This document shows, in pieces, positions 25,004-32,521 of a DNA stretch of 60,887 nucleotides. The stretch's first letter is position 1; the number at the start of each line of letters is the position of its first letter. Location: NCBI GenBank assembly GCA_031266095.1, contig JAISBR010000194.1:1-60887 (forward strand), read 5' to 3'. This DNA comes from Treponema sp. (lineage in GTDB: Bacteria > Spirochaetota > Spirochaetia > Treponematales > Breznakiellaceae). The position numbers and the translations under genes are program-made. A model generated the notes under the pieces. That model had not been told where the DNA came from. It was given only the letters and a program-made list of their open reading frames with translations, and did no database searches.

Positions 25004-25636
25004 ATGTCAAAGATTGAAGAAATTGCTCAGGCTGTACAAAGTGGAAAGTCAAAAATCATTGAAGGACTGGTGACAGACGCCCTAAACGAAGGGCTGGATC
25101 CCGTAAAAATCCTCAATGAGGGCATGATCAGCGCCATGGGTATTGTGGGGGAGAAATTCCAGCGATCCGAAATTTTTGTCCCCGAGATGCTGGTGGCCGC
25201 CCGGGCCATGAAAAAAGGTGTCGAGGTGTTGAAGCCCCTGCTGGCGGACAAAGCGAATATCAGTCTGGGTAAATGTATTATCGGTACGGTCCATGGGGAC
25301 CTGCACGATATCGGTAAAAATCTTGTAGCCCTGATGATAGAGAGTACCGGCTTTGAGGTCATCGATCTGGGCGTTGACGTGCCGGTAGATAAATTCATCG
25401 ACGCCATCAAAGAGAATCCCGACGCGAAGCTGGTGGCTCTGTCCTGCCTGTTAACCACCACGATGCCGGCCTTACAGGAAACCGCCGTAGCGGTAAAGGA
25501 AAGCGGCTTACAGGGTTTCAAGCTGATGGTGGGAGGCGCTCCCATAACCCAGGAGTTCGCGGATCAGATAGGCGCGGACGGCTATTCTCCCGACGCGGCG
25601 AGCGCCGCCCAGCTCGCCAAAAAATTGTGCGCGTAA
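25004..25636 (+). CDS. Corrinoid (B12-binding) protein of methyltransferase systems
   Basis: A 210-residue two-domain protein. Residues 1-85 are the helical cap of MtaC/MttC/MetH type and 90-210 the cobalamin-binding Rossmann domain, with GDLHDIGKNLV (lower-ligand histidine near 105), SCLLTTTMPALQET and GGAPIT. It would carry the methyl group between a substrate-specific methyltransferase and an acceptor enzyme. No methyltransferase or activator gene is nearby, so the substrate is open. AAGGAGAG precedes the start. No cobalamin riboswitch was seen upstream. Confidence 0.9.
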   Translation: MSKIEEIAQAVQSGKSKIIEGLVTDALNEGLDPVKILNEGMISAMGIVGEKFQRSEIFVPEMLVAARAMKKGVEVLKPLLADKANISLGKCIIGTVHGDLHDIGKNLVALMIESTGFEVIDLGVDVPVDKFIDAIKENPDAKLVALSCLLTTTMPALQETAVAVKESGLQGFKLMVGGAPITQEFADQIGADGYSPDAASAAQLAKKLCA

Positions 25637-25653
25637 ATTGCTGCGACTAATCA

Positions 25654-26223
25654 ATGGACGAACGACAACTTATCTGGCACGAAGAGGCAAGTAAGTGTGT
25701 CTTTAAGTGCCCGGTATTTTCCATTCGGGAGAACTGCTGCCGGTCGCCGGACAATGAGCAGAGGATCTTCACGGTCATAGATGCCGCTGATTGGGCGATT
25801 ATTATTCCGGTTATAGACGGGCCTGAGGGCAGGCGTTTTGTCATGGTATGGCAGTGGCGGCATGGGGCAAGAGAGTTGAGCCTGGAATTCCCCGGCGGCG
25901 TATTTGAGCCGGGCGAAAATCCAGCCGATGCGGCGGCGCGGGAACTGCGTGAGGAGACCGGATACGCGCCGGGGAAGATCCGGAAGATAGGGGAATTCAG
26001 CCCCAATCCGGCGATTATGTCAAACCATGTACACTTTTTCCTCGCCGAAAACCTGACGAACACCGGCGCCCAGGAGCTTGACGAGGATGAATACGTAGAA
26101 ACCGTACTTGTTGACGAGGCCGAGGTTATACTCGGCATAGGGCGGCCACCCTATATCCACGCCCTTATGGGCAGCGCTCTTGCCCTGTATTGGCAGCAGA
26201 CCCAAGAACGCCGCTCAGGCTAA
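25654..26223 (+). CDS. Nudix hydrolase, ADP-ribose pyrophosphatase-like
   Basis: A 189-residue protein with a complete Nudix box: G-x5-E-x7-REL-x-EE-x-G from about residue 87 (GVFEPGE...ARELREETGY). It should hydrolyse a nucleoside diphosphate linked to another group; the length and the GGVFEPGE lead-in resemble ADP-ribose pyrophosphatases. The gene starts 17 bases after the corrinoid gene, probably in one transcript. No clear ribosome site precedes ATG 25654, so translation may depend on the upstream gene. Confidence 0.88.
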   Translation: MDERQLIWHEEASKCVFKCPVFSIRENCCRSPDNEQRIFTVIDAADWAIIIPVIDGPEGRRFVMVWQWRHGARELSLEFPGGVFEPGENPADAAARELREETGYAPGKIRKIGEFSPNPAIMSNHVHFFLAENLTNTGAQELDEDEYVETVLVDEAEVILGIGRPPYIHALMGSALALYWQQTQERRSG

Positions 26224-26244
26224 CCCCCTACCGCTTTAACATGC

Positions 26245-27084
26245 CTATCTGCTGTCGTCCCACATGCCCTGCCGTTCCTCGCCTCTGATACTGGGGATAT
26301 CCAGTACCATACCGGGAAGAATCAGGTTGGGGTTGTTCGGATCGGGCAATTTCGCCCGGTTGGCGTTGTAGAGGAGCCGCCATTCGTTGGGATCCCCATA
26401 GGCCCAGGGACGGCCGGCGATATTCCACAGGCAGTCTCTGGAGCTTGCCCAGGGTTTGACGGTGTACTGAGCCGGCAGGAAGACCTGCAGGGGCGCTTGG
26501 CCGCCGGTGTCGGCGCTATCGGCGTTCTCCGGTTGGGCCTCGGCTACCGGTACCTGGATATAAGCCAGTATGTTGATAACCTGCCGCGCGGCGGCTATGG
26601 CCTCATCCCATTCCTCTGCGGATCGGGCCGCCAGGCTGTCCTCATAGTATTGCCGGGCCTCGCCATACTCAACGGGATAGTAACCGGCCGCCCCACTTGA
26701 GACGGTCCAGTCAAGACGCTGCTTGGCGGCGCTTATGGTGTCGTTGGCTTCTTTTATTTTGAGCTGCAACGAAACGTATTCATCCGAAAGTTCCGCATAG
26801 CGGATCGCCTCATTGGCATATTCGGTGGACAGGTCATAATCACCATATTCATAGGTGTCCTGGGCAAGTTTAGTCAGTCTGAGGCTCTCAAGGTAGTACC
26901 GGTTGTTACGGATATAGCCCGGTATGATTGGCTTCTCATCGGTGGAGGCCGCCGCAGCGAGGGGAACGGGGGAAAACAGAAATGAGTCTTGCGACTCCGG
27001 TTCTCCAGGCTCATATTGGGCGAATAGGGGCTGTATACCTATAAGCAAAATAACGGATAACACAACGGTGATATGACGGCTCAT
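26245..27084 (-). CDS. Exported LysM domain protein
   Basis: A 279-residue protein with a signal peptide (MSRHITVVLSVILLIGIQPLFAQ). The middle region (about 60-170) is helical and TPR-like (LESLRLTKLAQDTYEYGDYD). The C terminus (about 205-270) is a LysM domain: YTVKPW, LWNIAGRPWAYGDPNEWRLL and LILPGMVLDIP. LysM domains bind peptidoglycan, so the protein is probably periplasmic. Its start overlaps the stop of the upstream lipoprotein gene by four bases, so the two are made together. Confidence 0.82.
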   Translation of the reverse strand: MSRHITVVLSVILLIGIQPLFAQYEPGEPESQDSFLFSPVPLAAAASTDEKPIIPGYIRNNRYYLESLRLTKLAQDTYEYGDYDLSTEYANEAIRYAELSDEYVSLQLKIKEANDTISAAKQRLDWTVSSGAAGYYPVEYGEARQYYEDSLAARSAEEWDEAIAAARQVINILAYIQVPVAEAQPENADSADTGGQAPLQVFLPAQYTVKPWASSRDCLWNIAGRPWAYGDPNEWRLLYNANRAKLPDPNNPNLILPGMVLDIPSIRGEERQGMWDDSR

Positions 27085-28190
27085 ATAGAACCTCCCTGGA
27101 TGAATAATTCAGCCTGCGAAGCGACTTCATCGCTGTCTTCTATTTTTTTCTCCGCTTCCCTGATAGCCTCCTCGGCGATCTGGCGCTTTTCAGAGGCGGC
27201 CTGGCCCGCCAGCACAAAACGAATTTCGGATTCGGTGTAGAGACCCGCCGCATCTTTATCGCGGCTGTCCCGCAGGGCGGCGGCGGCCTGGGTGTAGAAC
27301 CCTTCGGCCTCATTAAAGGTATCCCTGACCGCGACATTGGCCTTAAGATTCAACGCGGTCTGCCTGGCTCTTCTTGCCGCCTCACCCATATCTGCGGCAT
27401 AGGCGGCCCAGGCGGAAGTTAATACCTGGGTATAGCGGCGACGGGCTTCCTCGGCGCCCTGCAGCGCTGAATCAAGATCCCCGCCGCTGTAGGCGTCTAT
27501 CGCGGCCAGGGCGGTTTCATCCGCTTCGGCAAAACCGTCACGGGCGGCGAAATCATTGTTAACAATTTCCTCCCGCGTGAGCCAGGCGTCGGCGGCTACT
27601 TTCAGAGCCACATACTTTCCCATGGCCTTCCCGGCAGTATCCCTGGCGGCGTAGTAATCCTTTTGCTCGTACTGATCCAGGGCCGAGAGGGCGGTTTCAT
27701 CGGCCTCCCGCAGGTACTCCGGAAAGGTATCGGTCAAGCCGGTAGCGATAAGCTCGTTCCTGGCGGCGAGTACCTCGTCTTCCCGTGCCTGGGCATAGAG
27801 CGGAATAGTTTTGCTAAAAAGTTCATCGAAGGCATCCGCCGAGGCCTTATACGCGGCAACGGCCTCCTGGACCTCGGTGTCGGTACTTGTGGGCAGGTTC
27901 CCGGCGGCCGTGTTTTGAGCCTCGGCAGTCTCCCACTCAGTGGGGAAATAGGATGGGCTTTCAAAATCCAAGGCCCTTTTCCGGGCCTCTTCCGCCCTCG
28001 CAACGGCTTCTTGTAAGGCTTCAAGAGAGGCCTGAGCCGGTCCCGAGGGCTGCACCGGGATTTCCGGCGTAGAGGCCGAGTCGGCAACGGACGGTTCCTC
28101 CGGAATAGGCGCCGGGGCGGATTTACAGGAGACACTCACCAACACAAGTGAGACCGCCAGTAAAAAACCTGACAAATATTTTATCTTCAT
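27081..28190 (-). CDS. Alanine-rich helical lipoprotein
   Basis: A 369-residue lipoprotein; the signal peptide ends VSVSCKSAP with the lipidated cysteine near residue 20. The remainder is acidic, alanine-rich and helical, with recurring segments such as ALSALDQYEQKDYYAARDTAGKAM and ALAAIDAYSGGDLDSALQGA that look like degenerate TPR or SEL-type pairs. ATG 28190 is chosen for the strong AAAGGAG site and signal peptide; a 16-residue upstream extension is rejected. It is paired with the LysM protein and may support it at the cell wall. Specific function unknown. Confidence 0.75.
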   Translation of the reverse strand: MKIKYLSGFLLAVSLVLVSVSCKSAPAPIPEEPSVADSASTPEIPVQPSGPAQASLEALQEAVARAEEARKRALDFESPSYFPTEWETAEAQNTAAGNLPTSTDTEVQEAVAAYKASADAFDELFSKTIPLYAQAREDEVLAARNELIATGLTDTFPEYLREADETALSALDQYEQKDYYAARDTAGKAMGKYVALKVAADAWLTREEIVNNDFAARDGFAEADETALAAIDAYSGGDLDSALQGAEEARRRYTQVLTSAWAAYAADMGEAARRARQTALNLKANVAVRDTFNEAEGFYTQAAAALRDSRDKDAAGLYTESEIRFVLAGQAASEKRQIAEEAIREAEKKIEDSDEVASQAELFIQGGSI

Positions 28191-28238
28191 GATCGCTCCT
28201 TTGGGAATTACAATAGCTGAGTCCATCCCAGAATCCAC

Positions 28239-28251
28239 ATTTTGGAACAGC
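28239..28251 (-). repeat. Single arm of the TTGTTCCAAAA dispersed repeat
   Basis: ATTTTGGAACAGC in the lipoprotein leader matches one arm of the hairpin at 49675-49705 exactly. No pairing partner was found nearby. Confidence 0.55.
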
Positions 28252-28276
28252 CCAATCCCTCGTAATTCTTAGATAA

Positions 28277-28305
28277 AGTATACCTGACTAAACCAGTTTC
28301 AACAA
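28277..28305 (-). promoter_or_regulatory. Promoter of the lipoprotein/LysM pair
   Basis: On the minus strand TTGTTG and TATACT are separated by 17 bases. The leader of about 80 bases contains the repeat arm at 28239. Confidence 0.6.
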
Positions 28306-28350
28306 GTTTTATTACAGTTTTTATTCGAAAGCCTGGTTTAATACCCCGCC

Positions 28351-28372
28351 GGACCGGAGGTCCGAGCTCTGC
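28351..28372 (-). repeat. Dispersed 22-bp repeat, copy 2
   Basis: Exact reverse complement of 5502-5523, centred on the palindrome GGACCGGAGGTCC. The 320-base gap between the divergent genes (28191-28510) otherwise holds two promoters and possible weak inverted repeats of CTGGTTT, and no further gene. Confidence 0.8.
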
Positions 28373-28472
28373 TCCGGCTCAAATAAAGCAACGCCTCCGA
28401 AAATTTGGTGTCAAACCAGACGGTATTATAAACTTCCTATCGAACGAGATTGAAGAGCTCTAATTCGTTACC

Positions 28473-28502
28473 TTGCGAAAGTTATTGTAATTTGAATATA
28501 AT
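28473..28502 (+). promoter_or_regulatory. Promoter of the PHP-domain gene, apparently leaderless
   Basis: TTGCGA and a perfect TATAAT lie 18 bases apart. Eight bases separate the -10 box from ATG 28511, so the transcript would start at or within a base or two of the ATG. No ribosome site is present. Confidence 0.65.
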
Positions 28503-28510
28503 AGAAGACT

Positions 28511-29887
28511 ATGACGGAATATCTAAAGATTATTAATGATCCCGGCATGGACAGGGCGGACCGTCTTGCGGCCCTGCGATCCTGGGAGGTGGAAGTACGA
28601 AGAACGGCTCTTAGCCCGGGTCCTATACGGACCTTCGGTGAAATAAACAACCACATCCACACGATTTACAGCTTCAGTCCTTATACCCCCGCCATGGCGG
28701 CCCTGCTGGCGCGGGACGCTGGTCTTGGCGCGGCCGGCTCGGTAGATCACGACTCCATTGCCGCCGCAGAGGAGATGCTTGAAGCCTGCGCCATTTTGGG
28801 TATCGGCGCTTGTGTGGGCTTTGAAGTGCGGGTCAGCTTCAAAACAGGAGCGGACGGCGGGCCGGGTCCTTTCGCCGGAAGGAAGATCAACAACCCTGAT
28901 TCAGAAGGTTTCGCGTACATGACCGTGCAGGGGATACCCCGGCCGGACATTCCGGCGGCGGCGGATTTCCTCAACCCCATCAGGGAAGAGCGGCTCAAGC
29001 GGACCAGGAGTATAGCGCTTGCGGCTAACGCGGCGCTGCGGGAAGCGGGCTTAGACGAAATTGATTTTGACCGCGATATTCTGGATAAATCGAAATACCG
29101 GGAAGGCGGGGAGATCACCGAGCGGCACCTCCTGGCGGCTGTGGCGGAAAAATTCGTTCTGAAATACGGAAAAGGGCCGGAGCTTGCGGAAGCCCTCAAG
29201 GTGAAGCTGGGGATTGCCGTTTCGCCCAAACAAGGCGCGCTGCTTGCCGACACGGCTAATCCTCATTATCTGTTCGATTTGCTGGGTATACTTAAGTCCG
29301 AGTTTCTGCAAAAAATTTTTATTCAGCCTGACGAAAAAGAATGTATTCCGGCGGAGCGCGTAACGGCCTTTGCCCAATCCATAGCCGCTGTTCCGGCTTA
29401 TGCCTATCTGGGTGATGTGAAAGAATCCCCCACCGGGGATAAACGGGCGGAGAGATTCGAGGATGATTTTATTGAAGAGCTTTTTCCGGAGTTAGCTCGC
29501 CTGGGCTACAAAGCGGTCACGTATATGCCCCCGCGGAATACTCCGGAGCAGCTCCGTAATTTGCGCCGGCTTTCCGCGAAGTGGAGTTTCATGGAAATTT
29601 CCGGAGTGGATATTAACAGTTCCCGTCAGTCCTTCAATTGTCCCGAAGTCCTGCGAGATGAATTCCGGCACCTGCTGGACACCACTTGGGCGCTCATTGC
29701 CCACGAAAAACTTGCCTCAATCGACAAACGCTACGGCCTATTCTCACCGGAAAATCCCCTTGCCGGGGCAAGCCTCTCCGGACGGCTCAGTACTTACGCC
29801 GCCTTAGGGAAAAAGCTGGATCTGTTTCATCCAGAGGTATCCGCTGCCGCCCTGGCGGCTGAAATCGAAAAAGGAGAGATTGTATGA
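28511..29887 (+). CDS. PHP-domain metal-dependent phosphoesterase-like protein
   Basis: A 458-residue protein. The PHP domain begins near residue 45 with the metal motif NNHIHTIYSFSPYTP and continues with SVDHDS and GFEVRVSF; PHP enzymes use a trinuclear metal site to hydrolyse phosphoesters. The C-terminal 300 residues resemble no domain I can name. It overlaps the next gene (an SDR) by four bases, so it probably acts in the same sugar-phosphate pathway, perhaps on a phosphorylated sugar intermediate. That role is inferred from context alone. Confidence 0.7.
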   Translation: MTEYLKIINDPGMDRADRLAALRSWEVEVRRTALSPGPIRTFGEINNHIHTIYSFSPYTPAMAALLARDAGLGAAGSVDHDSIAAAEEMLEACAILGIGACVGFEVRVSFKTGADGGPGPFAGRKINNPDSEGFAYMTVQGIPRPDIPAAADFLNPIREERLKRTRSIALAANAALREAGLDEIDFDRDILDKSKYREGGEITERHLLAAVAEKFVLKYGKGPELAEALKVKLGIAVSPKQGALLADTANPHYLFDLLGILKSEFLQKIFIQPDEKECIPAERVTAFAQSIAAVPAYAYLGDVKESPTGDKRAERFEDDFIEELFPELARLGYKAVTYMPPRNTPEQLRNLRRLSAKWSFMEISGVDINSSRQSFNCPEVLRDEFRHLLDTTWALIAHEKLASIDKRYGLFSPENPLAGASLSGRLSTYAALGKKLDLFHPEVSAAALAAEIEKGEIV

Positions 29888-31098
29888 ATTACGGTTATAT
29901 CGCCGCCGCGATCCGGGGACTCTGTATCAATCTGTCAGGAAAACCCCAAGTCGTTGTATATGAATCCGCGAAAGAGGAAAAGATACCTCTCCGCGCCCTG
30001 TGTGCGGAAATCACCGGGGGGGATACTGAGGAAAACATGGCGGAGATTATTCAGAAAGCCTATGCCGCATGGAAACCAGTATCGTCTACCGGGGGGGCCC
30101 CGGTTTTGATTCCCTCCTCTGCGGCCTTGACGGTTGACGGAAAACTTGAGGCCTTGTACTGGATTGACAGTGATATTGATTCCGCCCGAAAGCGCTTAGT
30201 GGGGCGTGACGATTCTCCCAGGGTGGAATCGTCCACCGGGACCGAATCGTTCATCAATGTGGCTCAACGGGCCGGAGTGGTGAAGAACAGGGTGGCCCTG
30301 GTAACAGGCGGCGCACAGGGTATTGGTGAGGAGATAGTACGGAACCTGGCCGCCGCAGGGGCGTTGGTGTTTATCGCGGATCTCAATCTTGAGGGCGCGC
30401 GAAAATTGGCGGAAGCGGTCAACGTTATGGAAAACCGAACCGCCGCCTTGGCCCTGCGGGTGAACGTGTCAGATGAAGAGTCGGTTGAGGCGATGTGTAA
30501 GGCCGTGGCGGAGAGCGTCGGAGGCCTTGACCTTTGTGTCAGTAACGCCGGAGTACTCAAGGCGGCCAGCGTTCTTGAACAAGGGCTGGCTGATTTTAAA
30601 TTTGTCACCGATATCAATTATACCGGTTTTTTTATCATCACCAAATTCATAGGCAGGTTGTTAAGAGCCCAGTGGCGGACCGCCCCCCGGTGGAAAACCG
30701 ACATCATACAGATCAATTCTAAATCGGGACTGGAAGGCTCAAACAAAAACGGTGCGTATGCGGGCGGCAAATTTGGCGGGTTAGGCCTCGTGACCAGCTT
30801 CGCCATGGAACTGGTGGAATACAACATCAAGGTGAACGCTATCTGCCCCGGAAATTTCCTGGATGGTCCGCTCTGGTCGGATCCGGAGAAAGGCCTCTTT
30901 GTCCAATACCTCAAAACCGGCAAAGTCCCCGGCGCCCAAAACATCGCCGATGTGCGAGCCTTCTACGAATCCAAAGTCCCCATGAAACGGGGCTGTACCG
31001 GAAAAGACCTCGTCCGGGCGATCTACTACATCGTGGAACAGGAATACGAAACCGGCCAGGCCGTTCCCGTTACCGGCGGGCAGGTGATGCTGCATTAA
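29884..31098 (+). CDS. SDR oxidoreductase, sorbitol-6-phosphate 2-dehydrogenase-like, with N-terminal extension
   Basis: A 404-residue protein. From about residue 135 it is a classical short-chain dehydrogenase: nucleotide motif TGGAQGIGEE, NAG in SNAGVLKAA, catalytic serine in INSKSG and YAGGK. The stretch KVPMKRGC near the C terminus and the ending TGGQVML recall SrlD (sorbitol-6-phosphate to fructose-6-phosphate). The first 130 residues are an unusual extension with no recognised domain. It is coupled to the PHP gene and converges on the next gene with a three-base gap. Confidence 0.75.
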   Translation: MNYGYIAAAIRGLCINLSGKPQVVVYESAKEEKIPLRALCAEITGGDTEENMAEIIQKAYAAWKPVSSTGGAPVLIPSSAALTVDGKLEALYWIDSDIDSARKRLVGRDDSPRVESSTGTESFINVAQRAGVVKNRVALVTGGAQGIGEEIVRNLAAAGALVFIADLNLEGARKLAEAVNVMENRTAALALRVNVSDEESVEAMCKAVAESVGGLDLCVSNAGVLKAASVLEQGLADFKFVTDINYTGFFIITKFIGRLLRAQWRTAPRWKTDIIQINSKSGLEGSNKNGAYAGGKFGGLGLVTSFAMELVEYNIKVNAICPGNFLDGPLWSDPEKGLFVQYLKTGKVPGAQNIADVRAFYESKVPMKRGCTGKDLVRAIYYIVEQEYETGQAVPVTGGQVMLH

Positions 31099-31101
31099 GA
31101 G

Positions 31102-32379
31102 CTAAATTTCCGGCGCGTTTTCCAACAGGTAATGCTCCGCTTCCGTATTCCACAGGCCCTTGTAGCGTCCGCAGATCTCCGCGAGTTTAGCAAACAAGGG
31201 ATCATCCGCGCCTTTTACCGCGAAATCGTCAATAGCGGTAAGGCTGAGTTTTTTGTGGGTGTAGATGAGCTTCTTGCCGCCCGGGATCTTATCAAGTTCG
31301 ATGGTAGTTTTGGCCACCGCGTCGAGTCCTCCAATGTGGGTGATCATGAACACTGGATTGAGCAGGCCTTGGGAAATCATGGCAAGGGATTCTTTCATAT
31401 CGTCCGTATTACCCCCGGATGTACCCACTATATGGTGTGATTCATAATGCACATTGTAGAAATTGAAATCGGCGGAAAAGGCGGTGTTGGTGGGGCCGGC
31501 AAAGAAATTGAGGCAACCGTCATGGCCTAAGAGGCGATCCCCCAGTTCCAACACCAGTTTGACCGGGGCAAAGACAAATACGTCGTCGTAGAGTTTTCCG
31601 CCGTTCAGGGATTTCAGATGTTCCACGGGATCGGCGATATCTTTGGTATTGATATAGGTAAGCTCCACACCGTTTTTTTTCGCCTCTTCCGGCGGGAGGA
31701 GTTGAGCGGCCCGGGCCAGGCGCTTTTCGTCAATGTCGGTAACCACGAGGCATGAAGGCTTGCGGGGATTGTGAATGGCGTAATCAATGGCGCCCAGTCC
31801 CATAGGGCCGACGCCGGCCAGGAGCGCCAGAGAGCCTCCTTCGGCAATCCCCATGGAGTGAATATAGGAGCCGCCTTTGGTGTGGTACTGAGCGTGAAAA
31901 GCCCCTACAACGCATGAAACCGGTTCCGCCAGGGAACCCATGAAAAAATTATCCACCTTGTAATCAAGGAGACAGTTCATCTCCATCACCTCTTTGGGGA
32001 TGATGATGTATGTAGCATCACCGCCGATAAACTCAAAAGAATAACCGGGGGACCAGAGGGTGGCAACGCCGTCGGGGCCGGGATAGTTCAACGCCGGCTG
32101 AATAGCGAATTTATCCCCCGCCTTAAATTGGTTTTTCCATTTATCGCCCACCTTCTCAATGACGCCGCAGAATTCATGGCCGATGATAGGCTGTGTTTTG
32201 CTGAGATCATGACGGATCCGCTTGTGTTTCGCCCCCTGCATGGCGAGCTTGTGACTGGACATACAAATAGAATCGGAAACCACTTTCGCCAATATTTCAT
32301 CGTCTCGAATTTCGGGAAGATCAAACTCCTCAAGCCTGAGATCGTCGACGCCGTGCAGACGAATTGCCTTAGTTTTCAT
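31102..32379 (-). CDS. Zinc-type alcohol dehydrogenase, L-sorbose-1-phosphate reductase-like
   Basis: A 425-residue medium-chain dehydrogenase. GroES-like N-terminal part with IIGHEFCGVIEKVG, then a Rossmann fold with LAGVGPMGLGAIDYA and VVTDIDEKRLARA. Length and the SICMSSHKLAMQG opening recall SorE, which reduces L-sorbose-1-phosphate to glucitol-6-phosphate. With the convergent SDR it could make a two-step route to fructose-6-phosphate. ATG 32379 follows AGGAGTG. It has its own extended -10 promoter and a leader hairpin. Substrate assignment is by family resemblance. Confidence 0.75.
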   Translation of the reverse strand: MKTKAIRLHGVDDLRLEEFDLPEIRDDEILAKVVSDSICMSSHKLAMQGAKHKRIRHDLSKTQPIIGHEFCGVIEKVGDKWKNQFKAGDKFAIQPALNYPGPDGVATLWSPGYSFEFIGGDATYIIIPKEVMEMNCLLDYKVDNFFMGSLAEPVSCVVGAFHAQYHTKGGSYIHSMGIAEGGSLALLAGVGPMGLGAIDYAIHNPRKPSCLVVTDIDEKRLARAAQLLPPEEAKKNGVELTYINTKDIADPVEHLKSLNGGKLYDDVFVFAPVKLVLELGDRLLGHDGCLNFFAGPTNTAFSADFNFYNVHYESHHIVGTSGGNTDDMKESLAMISQGLLNPVFMITHIGGLDAVAKTTIELDKIPGGKKLIYTHKKLSLTAIDDFAVKGADDPLFAKLAEICGRYKGLWNTEAEHYLLENAPEI

Positions 32380-32406
32380 ATACCACTCCTCAATCGCTGA
32401 ATTAGC

Positions 32407-32441
32407 GTCTGTCCACAAAGTCGGTTGCTTTGCGGACAGAC
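32407..32441 (-). promoter_or_regulatory. Strong leader hairpin upstream of the SorE-like gene
   Basis: GTCTGTCCACAAAG and CTTTGCGGACAGAC pair with one mismatch around a seven-base loop. It lies between the rhamnose isomerase stop and the SorE-like start and could separate the two transcripts or regulate the second. Confidence 0.55.
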
Positions 32442-32463
32442 CCGAATTATAAACAGAGTTAGC

Positions 32464-32472
32464 ATTATACCA
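32464..32472 (-). promoter_or_regulatory. Extended -10 promoter of the SorE-like gene
   Basis: On the minus strand TGGTATAAT is a complete extended -10 element. The -35 region is weak. Transcription would begin about 78 bases before ATG 32379. Confidence 0.5.
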
Positions 32473-32521
32473 TCGTTTACCGGAATAATGAACTATCCCG
32501 TACCCTGATCACATACCATAT

